DNA from: PALSA-1006 sp041660815
GTDB lineage: Bacteria; Pseudomonadota; Gammaproteobacteria; Burkholderiales; Gallionellaceae
DNA length: 64,000 nt
Direction of reading: 5' to 3'
NCBI GenBank assembly: GCA_041660815.1
Contig: JBAZVN010000009.1
Span: forward strand, 1-64,000
Below, piece by piece: positions 8,120 to 17,123 of this stretch; position 1 is the stretch's first letter, and every line of letters begins with the position of its first letter. The notes under the pieces were generated by a model. It did no database searches. It worked only from the letters and a program-made list of their open reading frames with translations, and was not told where the DNA came from. A program made the position numbers and the translations under genes.

Positions 8120-8526
8120 ATTGGTTTAACCGTGACGAGAATGACGACGATCAACAAAATGATGACCGGAACTTCGTTGAAAAAACGAAACCAAACATGG
8201 CTGCGCTTATTAATGCCCAGCTTGAAATCATTGAGCAATTTGCCGCAGTAAAAATGATAGGCAATCAGCACCAACACCAGAGTGAGCTTAATATGTAACC
8301 ACACTCCGGCAAAGCCAAATCCCAGCCATAACCATAAACCGGTGATCAATGCCAAGGCGCCGATCGGCGTCACAAAACGATACAGTTTGTGCGACATGAT
8401 GAGCAGGCGTGACCGCTCTTCCTCGCCGTTAACCATTGCCAGGTTGACGAAAATGCGCGGCAAATAAAACAAGCCGGCAAACCAGCTCGTAACAAGAATA
8501 ATGTGAAACGCTTTGATCCAAAGCAT
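8116..8526 (-). CDS. hemJ: HemJ-type protoporphyrinogen oxidase, membrane protein
   Basis: Starting at ATG 8526, behind GGAAGGAA, gives 136 residues, matching HemJ (UPF0093); the longer frame to 8628 is unlikely. Four membrane helices are evident. Family signatures include LWIKAFHIILVTSWFAGLFY with the conserved histidine, LPRIFV with the conserved arginine, and MSHKLYRFVTPIG. HemJ oxidises protoporphyrinogen IX to protoporphyrin IX late in haem synthesis, probably passing electrons to the respiratory chain. The assignment rests on family pattern. Haem demand fits the many c-type haem proteins in the window. Confidence 0.75.
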   Translation of the reverse strand: MLWIKAFHIILVTSWFAGLFYLPRIFVNLAMVNGEEERSRLLIMSHKLYRFVTPIGALALITGLWLWLGFGFAGVWLHIKLTLVLVLIAYHFYCGKLLNDFKLGINKRSHVWFRFFNEVPVIILLIVVILVTVKPI

Positions 8527-8608
8527 GTTGTGTTCCTTCCAGATGACGCCGCCACCACTTTTTTCAGGTGCGGCAAGGTGAATATGGGTTAATAATTTTC
8601 GGGCGGCG

Positions 8609-8614
8609 ATTATA
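8609..8614 (-). promoter_or_regulatory. Possible -10 element for hemJ-rlmL
   Basis: On the minus strand a TATAAT lies about 80 bases before the hemJ start, in the gap after the ABC exporter genes. No convincing -35 box is seen at 16-18 bp, so support is weak. Confidence 0.3.
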
Positions 8615-8640
8615 CCCGCCCTCCGCAAACATTCGCTGGC

Positions 8641-9426
8641 TTAATGTGCCAATCTGCGCCTGAATAACACCAGTGAGGCATAAAATCCAATTGCAAAATA
8701 TCCTATTAAAACAGATATATGCAGAAATACGGCGGACGGAACAAGCCCGCTCATCAAGGGCCGCGCCAAATCAATCGCGTGGGTGAGCGGTAACATCGCA
8801 GCCACAATTTGCAGTACTTCAGGTAATTGCGCCACCGGGAAAAACACCCCGCACAGCACCATCATCGGCGTTATCACCAGCGTGAAGTAGTACATAAAAA
8901 AATCGTAGCTGGGCGCCAACGAGGTCACGATCAAGCCGATGCCGGCAAAGGCCAACCCAACCAGCAACGCCAACGGGATCATCCATAACGACATCAGCGA
9001 ATGTGACAGCCCCAACACCCAGATCACCAGTAATACGGCGATACCGGACATCAAACTTTTGGTGGCGGCCCACAGAATTTCCGATAGCACGATATCATCC
9101 AGCGTAATCGGCGTATTCAAAATAGCCTCCCAGGTACGCTGCTCGTGCATGCGCGCAAAACCGGAATACAACGCCTCAAAACTGGCACTGTTCATGGTGC
9201 TGTAACACACGGTACCGGCTGCCAAAAACGTCATATACGAGGTGCCGCCCATCTCCGGCAACAGGCTTCCCAAGCCATAACCCAGACCCAACATGTAGAT
9301 CACCGGATCGGCCAGATGCCCCATGATGGAAGCGGCGGCGACTTTGCGCCACACCAGCCAATGGCGTTGCCAAATTGGAAAAAAGCGCAAACTTAACTTC
9401 GGCAAGGCGAAATCTTGAGTGTTCAT
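8641..9426 (-). CDS. ABC-2 type exporter permease, NodJ-like
   Basis: Starting at ATG 9426, which overlaps the ATPase stop (ATGA), gives 261 residues. Six hydrophobic helices are visible. The N-terminal stretch FPIWQRHWLVWRKVA and the region LNTPITLDDIVLSEILWAATK match the ABC-2/NodJ permease family, including the re-entrant segment before helix 3. It pairs with the upstream ATPase. The rhizobial NodIJ pair exports lipo-chitin oligosaccharides, but in free-living betaproteobacteria the homologous pair has no established substrate. Confidence 0.85.
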   Translation of the reverse strand: MNTQDFALPKLSLRFFPIWQRHWLVWRKVAAASIMGHLADPVIYMLGLGYGLGSLLPEMGGTSYMTFLAAGTVCYSTMNSASFEALYSGFARMHEQRTWEAILNTPITLDDIVLSEILWAATKSLMSGIAVLLVIWVLGLSHSLMSLWMIPLALLVGLAFAGIGLIVTSLAPSYDFFMYYFTLVITPMMVLCGVFFPVAQLPEVLQIVAAMLPLTHAIDLARPLMSGLVPSAVFLHISVLIGYFAIGFYASLVLFRRRLAH

Positions 9427-10337
9427 TCGCGCATCTCCCGTCCGGTTAATTTTAAAAACACATCTTCCAGGTTGGCCGGACGGTGCAAATAGCGCAACCC
9501 GGTTTGCTCCTGCAAATGTTGGATTAAGGGCTGCGCATCTGTCACATAGCAAAACGCCGTTTCGCCGCTCATTTCAAAACGTTGCGCAAAATGTGCAGCC
9601 TGTTGCCCGGCCCAGACTGCCGCAGTCTCACCAAACACCTCCACCACCTGCGGCTCAATATTTTGCCCGATCAATTCGCGCGGCGTTCCCTGACTAATCA
9701 GCTTGCCGTTATCCAGCACCGCAAGCCGATCACACAAACGTTCTGCTTCATCCATAAAGTGCGTGGTGAGCAACAAGGTTTTACCCTGCTGGGTGAGTTC
9801 ACGCAGACGTTGCCAAATAACATGGCGCGCTTGCGGATCAAGTCCGGTAGTCGGCTCGTCGAGAAAAATAACATCCGGATCGTTGACTAAAGCGCGTGCC
9901 AGCGTAAGGCGTCGCTTCATACCACCGGACAGCGTGGGGACTTTGGCGTCACGTTTATGGGTCAAGCTGGCAAAATCCAATAAAGCGGGAATGCGTGCTT
10001 CAATTTCCCGGTCTTTCAAACCGAAGTAACGCCCGTACACCAGCAGGTTTTCTGCCACGGTAAAATCGGGATCGAGGTTGTCCATCTGTGGCACAACCCC
10101 CACGCGAATGCGTGCTTCACGCGCGGCTTGCGGCACCGGCAGCCCCAGCAATGTCACACTGCCCGAGTCCGGCGCAATCAGTCCCAGCAACATACGCAGG
10201 GTCGTGGTTTTACCCGCACCGTTCGGCCCGAGCAAACCGAAACACTCGCCTTTGTTAATCGACAAATTGAGATCGTTAACAACGCGCTGCCCTGAATAGG
10301 ATTTTTGTAAATTGTTCGCTTGGATAATGGGATTCAA
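9423..10337 (-). CDS. ABC-2 type exporter ATP-binding protein, NodI-like
   Basis: A 304-residue ATPase with Walker A GPNGAGKTT (about 36-44), Q-loop near VGVVPQMDNLD, signature LSGGMKRRL, Walker B VIFLDEPTTGLD and H-loop LTTHFMDEAERLC. The C-terminal 80 residues form the accessory domain seen in NodI/DrrA-type exporters. It is translationally coupled to the permease downstream and to the hydrolase upstream (4-bp overlaps), so these genes form one transcript. The transported substrate is unknown. Confidence 0.88.
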   Translation of the reverse strand: MNPIIQANNLQKSYSGQRVVNDLNLSINKGECFGLLGPNGAGKTTTLRMLLGLIAPDSGSVTLLGLPVPQAAREARIRVGVVPQMDNLDPDFTVAENLLVYGRYFGLKDREIEARIPALLDFASLTHKRDAKVPTLSGGMKRRLTLARALVNDPDVIFLDEPTTGLDPQARHVIWQRLRELTQQGKTLLLTTHFMDEAERLCDRLAVLDNGKLISQGTPRELIGQNIEPQVVEVFGETAAVWAGQQAAHFAQRFEMSGETAFCYVTDAQPLIQHLQEQTGLRYLHRPANLEDVFLKLTGREMRE

Positions 10338-10948
10338 ATTTCTACCCCGTTGAAATGTTTTTTAATCAGGTCGCGCAATTGCGTCAGTCGTCCGTGGAAA
10401 AAATGTTCGGCTTGGGGCAACACCACGACGGGTAAATGCGCGGGACGCGCCCAGTTCATCACGTCGGCCAGCGGAACAACATCGTCGTGCTCCCCGTGGA
10501 TAACCAGCGTATCGGGTGCCACACCCGGCATGGCAAAACGCCCCACCGCGGGCGCCGCCAGAATTAAATGGCGCGGCTGTAATTGCTGTGCGGCAAGGGC
10601 TGCCACATAACCGCCAAAAGAAAAACCGGACAAAATGAGTGGCAATTCGCCAAACTGCTCCCTCGAAAATTCATTAATGGATACAACATCTTGCATCTCA
10701 CCCTCACCACCACTGAATTCACCCTCGCTGGCACCCACCCCGCGAAAATTAAAGCGCAAGGCGACACAGCCTAATTCGGCAAAGGTTTTTGCCAGCGTAA
10801 ATGCAACCTTGTTTTCCATGGTGCCGCCCATGGTGGGCAAGGGATGACAGACGATGGCAATTGCCACGGGTTCACCCTTGGGAAGATGTGCAATGCCTTC
10901 CAGATTTCCGGATTTTCCTGTAGTCGAAAATAGTTGCAGGCTGCTCAT
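10334..10948 (-). CDS. Alpha/beta hydrolase family protein
   Basis: A 204-residue cytoplasmic hydrolase of the short type related to dienelactone hydrolases. The nucleophile elbow is GFSFGGYVAA (Ser about 107), the acid is in HGEHDDVVPL, and the histidine is in AEHFFHG. An N-terminal GNLEGIAHLPKG and HPLPTMGGTMENKV are typical of this conserved bacterial family, whose substrate is not known. It overlaps the ATPase start and abuts the ferredoxin stop, which places it in the exporter operon. Confidence 0.8.
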   Translation of the reverse strand: MSSLQLFSTTGKSGNLEGIAHLPKGEPVAIAIVCHPLPTMGGTMENKVAFTLAKTFAELGCVALRFNFRGVGASEGEFSGGEGEMQDVVSINEFSREQFGELPLILSGFSFGGYVAALAAQQLQPRHLILAAPAVGRFAMPGVAPDTLVIHGEHDDVVPLADVMNWARPAHLPVVVLPQAEHFFHGRLTQLRDLIKKHFNGVEI

Positions 10949-11259
10949 TAAATTTTCAGGCGTTCCACGTGACGGCCATGCTTCAAGTGCTCTTCAATAA
11001 TTTCATCCAGATCAGTCTCATCCACATAGGTATACCAAACACCCTCGGGGTAAACCACCAGCACCGGGCCTTCATCGCAACGGTCCATACAGCCTGCGGC
11101 ATTAATGCGAATTTTATTGCTGCTGTCTGAAATGCCCAGCTCTTTAACTTTTTGCTTCACATAATCGCGGGATTTTTGGGCAGCGTAACGATTGCAGCAA
11201 TCGCTGCCGTCCTCGCGCTGATAGGTGCAAAAAAATACGTGTTTGTCGTAATGGCTCAT
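10948..11259 (-). CDS. Thioredoxin-like [2Fe-2S] ferredoxin
   Basis: A 103-residue protein of the (2Fe-2S) ferredoxin family with a thioredoxin-like fold. The cluster ligands fit: one cysteine in FFCTYQRE, a second about 10 residues on in SDCCNRYAAQ, and the pair in AAGCMDRCDEGP. The C-terminal VVYPEGVWYTYV is the family hallmark. It probably carries single electrons in the cytoplasm; the partner is unknown. It is the first gene of the minus-strand operon with the hydrolase and the ABC exporter. Confidence 0.87.
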   Translation of the reverse strand: MSHYDKHVFFCTYQREDGSDCCNRYAAQKSRDYVKQKVKELGISDSSNKIRINAAGCMDRCDEGPVLVVYPEGVWYTYVDETDLDEIIEEHLKHGRHVERLKI

Positions 11260-11302
11260 GATATTTTACCGGGTAGATATTCAATCGGGGACGTACATTT
11301 TA

Positions 11303-12361
11303 CTACTCGCGGCGCATGGCGCCACGCCATAGATACGCCAATAACAGCACGGGAAAGATCAACATGACTGTCTTGGATAACCCGATGTAATTGAACAGAT
11401 GGCCGAAGCGCCACTGGTATAAACGCATCGCGGCAGACGGGGAACCGCTGTCGATAATGACATGGGTTAAGACCAGATAACTACACGCCACCACCAGTGC
11501 AATGCGTAGCAAAAATGATTTTTCCAGACCGCCGATAATGGCCATTAACAACACGCCAATAAAAATGCCCAGCAATGCTTCGCTGTTCAACCACAACAAC
11601 AGCGCCCAGGATTTCAACAGCACGGCGGCGGCGATAAATTTTAACAGCGCAATCAAAAACAACACCAGCAATAACAGCACAACCGCGTGACGCCGCGACC
11701 GCAGCAGTGTCATGAGCAGCGTACCAAGCATCAGCAAGTTGAGGGCAACCGCAATACTTTCCAGCCAACTAAAAGGATCAACGGGCGGGGGAACAAACGG
11801 CTGCCGGGCAATTTCGGTAATAAATACATTGCCCAGTATCGGCAGCGAAGGATTGATCTGCGCGAACATCCATAGCAGAACCAGCGCCAAGCCAAAATCC
11901 ACTCCCTGACCGCGCTGAAAATATTTCATACGCCAATGCATCAAATAAAAAAACCAGGCACGCGGCATGATACTCACGGCAAGCAATGCGCCGCATAACA
12001 TGCCAATTCCGTTTACCCACAAATCCAGATTGGAGCTGATGCGGTTGGGCAGATACATTTGCGTGTACTCCATCGTCGCCGAAAGCATAAGTCCGGCCAA
12101 AACCGTCAGCACAACGCTCCAAACCGCGCTTAAATTGGCGCGCAAAGTCAGCCCCAACAACAAACCAAACGGCAAATACGCGAGAAAATTTGAGATCGCG
12201 TCAAACCAGGAGTAGGTTTGACGCAAAGGCGAGGTTAATACCGTAAAAAAATCAAGCCCCTGCTCCTGCCATCCGCCAAAAGGGGACAAGCTGGCGTAAA
12301 CAATAAACAACGCATAGCAAAAGGTTAAATAACTGCGTAACAAAGCGCGGGAGCGATACAT
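11303..12361 (-). CDS. VanZ family membrane protein
   Basis: A 352-residue polytopic membrane protein with about ten hydrophobic segments. The N-terminal domain shows the VanZ-like pattern, with LSPFGGW in the first loop, NFLAYLPFGLLLGL, and ATMEYTQMYLPNRISSNLDLWVNGIG, where the conserved E(x)TQ and D/N residues lie. Some VanZ-domain proteins influence glycopeptide resistance or envelope properties, but no function can be assigned to this long form. It lies between the ferredoxin operon and a conserved hypothetical, in the same direction. Confidence 0.75.
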   Translation of the reverse strand: MYRSRALLRSYLTFCYALFIVYASLSPFGGWQEQGLDFFTVLTSPLRQTYSWFDAISNFLAYLPFGLLLGLTLRANLSAVWSVVLTVLAGLMLSATMEYTQMYLPNRISSNLDLWVNGIGMLCGALLAVSIMPRAWFFYLMHWRMKYFQRGQGVDFGLALVLLWMFAQINPSLPILGNVFITEIARQPFVPPPVDPFSWLESIAVALNLLMLGTLLMTLLRSRRHAVVLLLLVLFLIALLKFIAAAVLLKSWALLLWLNSEALLGIFIGVLLMAIIGGLEKSFLLRIALVVACSYLVLTHVIIDSGSPSAAMRLYQWRFGHLFNYIGLSKTVMLIFPVLLLAYLWRGAMRRE

Positions 12362-12401
12362 AAATTAATGTCTCATGGCAGGTATTTAATGACACGAATT
12401 G

Positions 12402-12992
12402 CTACGACAGCAGTTTTGCAACGGTCTCGATATCCGCAAAAGTTTCCGGATGACGGCTTCCGTTGTAGCGTGCATTTTCCGGTAACACGATCACGTGAAT
12501 CAGCACGCCGGACTCATTACTTAAGGTGTAACTGGGTACACTCTCTTCCTGACCGCCAACCTGAATCCGCCACTCGCCGTCATCAAACTGAATTTTTTGT
12601 TTGAGCAGAAATAGCAGCACCGCTTTAGCATCGTCGCTAAATATTCTGAGATTGATATCGGACTGCTCGCCCGCCATGCCGCTCAATACCGAACCGGTGA
12701 GGAAGGGATGAAATTGCTCAAGCAAACGCATGGCCGCCAATGCCTCTTCGCGCAGTTGGCGCAGAATTTTTGGGTGACTATCCCGCTGAAAAAGCAGGCG
12801 GTAACTATGCAGCGCCTCTTCGATCTCCTGATTACTCGGCAAATGTTGCGTGTCTGCCGCGCCGAGTTGCCGTGCCGCTTTATGTTTGGCAAACGCAAAA
12901 TCAACAATACCATCCTCGGCAATTAATTTGGCCGCGTGATGCGCCAGTTGCTCGCGCATCAGATCGCGGCGCGGGTGATTAAGTTTCGTCAT
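12402..12992 (-). CDS. Conserved hypothetical, nucleotidyltransferase-like
   Basis: A 196-residue soluble protein. I do not recognise a characterised homologue. The N-terminal 90 residues are helical and charged (MREQLAHHAAKLIAEDG, FAKHKAARQLG), and the C-terminal half begins FLTGSVLSGMAGEQSDINLRIF. This resembles the GS...D-x core of nucleotidyltransferase folds, although a second catalytic acidic pair is not obvious. It is encoded 6 bp downstream of mrcA and is probably co-transcribed. No signal peptide or membrane segment is present. Confidence 0.55.
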   Translation of the reverse strand: MTKLNHPRRDLMREQLAHHAAKLIAEDGIVDFAFAKHKAARQLGAADTQHLPSNQEIEEALHSYRLLFQRDSHPKILRQLREEALAAMRLLEQFHPFLTGSVLSGMAGEQSDINLRIFSDDAKAVLLFLLKQKIQFDDGEWRIQVGGQEESVPSYTLSNESGVLIHVIVLPENARYNGSRHPETFADIETVAKLLS

Positions 12993-12998
12993 GAATTT

Positions 12999-15314
12999 TT
13001 AAAAAAGCTGGTCTTTGATTGAGTCAATGTGCCCGGTCGTTTCACCGGATGCGGATTCTGCAGAGGGGCGGGGACTATTTTCCGCATAGAAATATTCCAC
13101 TCGTGAAGCATCGGGGTCAAACTGCCCGCTGTCATTAATATGTTCGGCAACCATATTTTCCGGCATGCTATACACCGCCTCGGGAACGCCTTTAAGCGCT
13201 TGCCCCATATAACTGATCCACATTGGCAGCGCCGCGCCGCCGCCGGTTTCTTTATCCCCCAGACTGCGCGGGTTATCAAAACCGATCCAGGAAATTCCCA
13301 CCAGCGTGGGCTGGAAACCACAAAACCAGGCATCCATGGAATCGCTGGTCGTACCGGTTTTACCCGCAAGGTCTTGGCGCCCCAACGACATGGCTCGGGT
13401 GGCGGTACCGAATCTCACCACATCCTGCATCATACTGACCATGGTAAATGCATTGCGCACATCAATCACTTGCTCGGCGCCGAACCCGGCCACCATTTTG
13501 GCCGCCTGATTTAACAGGTTACCCTCGGCATCTTCAATACGCTCGATGAAGTAAGGCAGCACCCGAAAACCGCCGTTGGCAAACACCGAGTATCCGGTCA
13601 GCATCTGCATGGGCGTGACCGAACCGGCTCCCAGTGCCATGGTTAAATAGGGCGGATGTTTACTTTTATCAAAGCCAAATTTGCTGACATAGTCCTGGGC
13701 ATAATCCGGCCCGATGGCCTGTAGAATCCGGATAGAAACCAAATTCTTGGACTTGACCAATCCGGAACGCATGCGCATCGGCCCATTAAATTCATCATCA
13801 AAATTTTTGGGCTGCCAAGGCTGCGACCCGGTTTGCGCAGCATCAAAAACCAGCGGTGCATCATTAATTATTGAAGCAGGCGTAAAGCCCTTTTCTAGGG
13901 CGGCTGAATATATAAAAGGCTTAAAGCTGGAACCGGGCTGGCGCCACGCTTGCGTGACGTGATTAAACTGATTGTTGTTAAAATCAAAACCACCCACCAA
14001 CGCATATATCTCCCCGTTGCGCGGATTGGCCGAAACAAACGCCGCCTCCACTTTGGGAATTTGCGCAATGCGCCATTGCTCCTTCTCATTCTTCTGCACA
14101 CGAATCACCGATCCAGCCCTAATTCGCTGATTTAATGACAGTTTTTCGCCAATCGAGCCGCGAGCCAATTGCAATCCTTCAGCGCTAATTTCAACTGTTT
14201 GTCCGCCTTTACAATACGCTCTGACCGAGCTCGGACTGACTGACAGTGCAATCGCCGGGAGCAGATCATCACCATCGGTAATTTCTTGCAAGGCATCCTC
14301 CATCGCCTCTTCATTCATACCGTCGCGCAAATCAATAAACCCCTCGGGGCCGCGATAGCCGTGCCGGCTGTCATAATCCAGCACCCCATTACGCACTGCC
14401 GCATAAGCAGCAGCCTGATCTTGCTGGCGAATCGTGGTGTATACGTTATAGCCTTCGGTGTACACGTCATCCTGATAGCGCTCATACATCACTTGACGCA
14501 CCATTTCTGCCAGATAATCCGCCTTAACCGCAAACTCCTGAGCGCCGTGTTTACCCTTGGAAGTAAGCGGTTCAATTTGCGCCGCGCTAAACTGCTCATC
14601 ACTGATAAAGTCTAGATCATGCATGCGGCGCAGCACGTACATCTGGCGCAATTTGGCCCGTTTTGGATTGACGACCGGATTATAGGCAGACGGGGCTTTG
14701 GGCAGGCCCGCCAACATGGCCATTTCGGCTATAGTCAGTTGCGGCAAAGATTTACCGTAATAAATCTGGGCGGCTGAGGCGAAGCCATAAGCGCGTTGCC
14801 CCAGATAAATCTGGTTGATGTACAACTGGAAAATTTCATCTTTGCTTAAATTATGTTCAATTTTAAACGCCAGCAAAACTTCGTTAAATTTCCGGGTAAA
14901 GGTTTTTTCCTTGGATAAAAAGAAATTCCGCGCAACTTGCATGGTGATGGTGCTGGCACCCTGCCTGGCTCCTCCCGAGGCAAAATTTGAAAATGCGGCA
15001 CGCAATACACCGAGATAATCAACCCCCCCGTGCACATAAAAACGATCATCCTCCGCTGCCAAAATCGCATTTTTCATGAGCTGGGGAACTTCATTAATCT
15101 TGGCCAGTTCGCGCCGCTCTTCGCCAAATTCGCCAATCAATACGCCTTCGGCGCTATACACGCGCAGGGGAACCTTGGGACGATAGTCGGTCAGAGACTC
15201 CAATGACGGGAGTGTGGGATAAGTGACCATCGCGGCAAATATCACCAACAAAATAACAACGATTGGTAAAATAAGCGCGGCAACAGCAGGGTAGAACCAC
15301 CAACGAGATGTCAT
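12999..15314 (-). CDS. mrcA: Penicillin-binding protein 1A
   Basis: A bifunctional peptidoglycan synthase of 771 residues anchored in the inner membrane by one helix (about 8-32). The glycosyltransferase domain (55-230) has the catalytic Glu in AAEDDRFYVHGGVD plus GASTITMQVARNFFL and RKFNEVLLAFKIE. An OB-like linker and the transpeptidase domain follow, with active-site SxxK in PGSSFKPFIYSAALE, SKN in GLVKSKNLVSI and KTGTT. Divergent placement from pilMNOPQ is a conserved proteobacterial arrangement. Confidence 0.95.
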   Translation of the reverse strand: MTSRWWFYPAVAALILPIVVILLVIFAAMVTYPTLPSLESLTDYRPKVPLRVYSAEGVLIGEFGEERRELAKINEVPQLMKNAILAAEDDRFYVHGGVDYLGVLRAAFSNFASGGARQGASTITMQVARNFFLSKEKTFTRKFNEVLLAFKIEHNLSKDEIFQLYINQIYLGQRAYGFASAAQIYYGKSLPQLTIAEMAMLAGLPKAPSAYNPVVNPKRAKLRQMYVLRRMHDLDFISDEQFSAAQIEPLTSKGKHGAQEFAVKADYLAEMVRQVMYERYQDDVYTEGYNVYTTIRQQDQAAAYAAVRNGVLDYDSRHGYRGPEGFIDLRDGMNEEAMEDALQEITDGDDLLPAIALSVSPSSVRAYCKGGQTVEISAEGLQLARGSIGEKLSLNQRIRAGSVIRVQKNEKEQWRIAQIPKVEAAFVSANPRNGEIYALVGGFDFNNNQFNHVTQAWRQPGSSFKPFIYSAALEKGFTPASIINDAPLVFDAAQTGSQPWQPKNFDDEFNGPMRMRSGLVKSKNLVSIRILQAIGPDYAQDYVSKFGFDKSKHPPYLTMALGAGSVTPMQMLTGYSVFANGGFRVLPYFIERIEDAEGNLLNQAAKMVAGFGAEQVIDVRNAFTMVSMMQDVVRFGTATRAMSLGRQDLAGKTGTTSDSMDAWFCGFQPTLVGISWIGFDNPRSLGDKETGGGAALPMWISYMGQALKGVPEAVYSMPENMVAEHINDSGQFDPDASRVEYFYAENSPRPSAESASGETTGHIDSIKDQLF

Positions 15315-15386
15315 AACAGGAATAATAAGTTCATTTCTTCGATTATATCCAGTATGCGATTGGAAAATAAGTCCTACAGAAAAAAC

Positions 15387-15415
15387 TTTACAGTGCCGAG
15401 TGTTGTTGTTACGAT
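15387..15415 (+). promoter_or_regulatory. Predicted sigma-70 promoter of pilMNOPQ
   Basis: TTTACA (15387-15392) and TACGAT (15410-15415) are separated by exactly 17 bp and lie 37 bases before the pilM start, in the divergent gap with mrcA. Confidence 0.5.
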
Positions 15416-15451
15416 TTAAAGTACTTTATATGAAAACGCGTTAATGTTCCT

Positions 15452-16552
15452 ATGATAAAAGGAAATTTCGATATTGATCTTGATTTTTTATTGACCTCCA
15501 CACCGCCATTAATCGGGGTGGATATCAGTTCATCATCCGTCAAAATGGTCGAATTAAGTGAAGCGCCCAAAAAATCCGGTTACATCGTCGAGCGTTACGT
15601 CATTGAACCTCTTCCTGCGGATGCTATAACGGACGGCAATATTGTAAATCTGGAGATGGTTTCCGATAGCTTGGCGCGCGCCTGGAAACGCATGGGGACG
15701 CGCGTAAAAAACATTAGTCTGGCCTTGCCCGCCGCAGCCGTAATTTCCAAGAAAATATTTTTACCTGCCGGCCTGCGTGAAGATGAATTGGAAGAGCAGG
15801 TTGAGGCCGAAGCCAACCAGTACATCCCCTTTGCTCTGGATGAGGTCAATCTGGATTTTCAGGTTATCGGCCCTTCCACCGGCAATCCCGAAGAAGTGGA
15901 AGTTTTGTTGGCTGCCTCGCGCAAAGCAAATGTAGAGGATCGTGTGGCAGTCGGGCAGACCGCCGGACTTAAAACGATCATTGTGGATGTTGAACCATAC
16001 GCAGCCGAAGCTGCATTCCGCCAAGTCAGCGCTCAATTACCGGGTGGCGCGCTGGATCAATGCATAGCCTTGGTGGACATTGGCGCATCCGTTATGAACG
16101 TTAATGTGTTGCGCAATGACCAGTCAATTTATATGCGCGACCAGCAGATTGGCGGCAATCAGTTAACGCAGATGATTCAAAATGCCTATGGCCTTAGTGC
16201 CCAGGAAGCCGAAATTGCCAAACGCAATGGCGGATTGCCGGAAAACTACGAAAGTGAAGTTCTTGCCCAATTCCGCGAAAATGTTTCCGCAGAAGTCACG
16301 CGCGCCCTGCAGTTTTTCTTTACCTCTACCCAGTTTAATGAAATTGGTTTTGTAGTTCTGGCTGGCGGTTGCGCTACCCTGCCCGGCCTGGATGATGCCG
16401 TGGCCACGCGCACTCAAGTCAGCACGCTGGTTGCCAACCCGTTTGCACAAATGACCCTATCAAGCCGCATTAAACCGCGCCAATTGCAAACCGATGCACC
16501 GGCTTTAATGATCGCCTGCGGCTTGGCATTGCGAAGGTTTGACCCATCATGA
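15452..16552 (+). CDS. pilM: Type IV pilus inner-membrane platform protein PilM
   Basis: A 366-residue actin-like ATPase-fold protein on the cytoplasmic side of the type IV pilus machine. Signatures are PPLIGVDISSSSVKMVEL (first phosphate loop), VEAEANQYIPFALDEVNLDFQ, ALVDIGASVMNVNV (second phosphate loop) and VLAGGCATLPGLDDAV (adenosine region). It binds the N-terminal tail of PilN. First gene of pilMNOPQ; its stop overlaps the pilN start by 4 bp. Confidence 0.95.
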   Translation: MIKGNFDIDLDFLLTSTPPLIGVDISSSSVKMVELSEAPKKSGYIVERYVIEPLPADAITDGNIVNLEMVSDSLARAWKRMGTRVKNISLALPAAAVISKKIFLPAGLREDELEEQVEAEANQYIPFALDEVNLDFQVIGPSTGNPEEVEVLLAASRKANVEDRVAVGQTAGLKTIIVDVEPYAAEAAFRQVSAQLPGGALDQCIALVDIGASVMNVNVLRNDQSIYMRDQQIGGNQLTQMIQNAYGLSAQEAEIAKRNGGLPENYESEVLAQFRENVSAEVTRALQFFFTSTQFNEIGFVVLAGGCATLPGLDDAVATRTQVSTLVANPFAQMTLSSRIKPRQLQTDAPALMIACGLALRRFDPS

Positions 16553-17121
16553 TTCGCATTAATTTACTTCCCCATCGCGCTGAAAAGCGCCGTACCCGTC
16601 AGCTGCAATTCATTATTCTAAGCGCGATATCTGTCGTGCTGGGCATTCTGGTCGTGGGCTTCGTGCATGTCGCCATTAATACGCAAATATCTTATCAAGA
16701 ACGGCGCAACGAGATTTTAAAAACTGAAATTGCCGTATTGGACATGCAAATTGCGGAAATAAAAAAATTGCGCGAGCAAACTCAAGCTTTGCTGGCACGC
16801 AAAAACGTTGTGGAAAATTTACAAAGTACCCGTTCCAATGTCGTGCATTTGCTGGATCAAATGCTGCGTATTCTTCCCGAAGGCGTGTATTTAAAAAGTC
16901 TCCGGCAAAAGGGTAATGTTATCAATGTGGTTGGCTCTGCCCAGTCCAATGCCCGGGTATCCACCCTGATGCGCTCGATTGAAGACTCCCCGTGGCTGGA
17001 TACCCCCACCTTGCTGGAAATTCATGCAACCAAAGATGGGACGCGGCAAAGCGAGTTTTCCTTAAAGTTTAATTTAACCAAACTCGAAGTTGTTGCCGAG
17101 CCTCTCGCCAAGAAAGATTAG
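16549..17121 (+). CDS. pilN: Type IV pilus assembly protein PilN
   Basis: A 190-residue inner-membrane protein. The N-terminal MIRINLLPHRAEKR is the conserved PilM-binding INLLP motif, followed by a single membrane helix (about 22-44), a coiled coil (SYQERRNEILKTEIAVLDMQ) and a periplasmic ferredoxin-like domain. PilN pairs with PilO to align the inner-membrane platform with the secretin. It is 2 bp upstream of pilO. Confidence 0.94.
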   Translation: MIRINLLPHRAEKRRTRQLQFIILSAISVVLGILVVGFVHVAINTQISYQERRNEILKTEIAVLDMQIAEIKKLREQTQALLARKNVVENLQSTRSNVVHLLDQMLRILPEGVYLKSLRQKGNVINVVGSAQSNARVSTLMRSIEDSPWLDTPTLLEIHATKDGTRQSEFSLKFNLTKLEVVAEPLAKKD

Positions 17122-17123
17122 TA

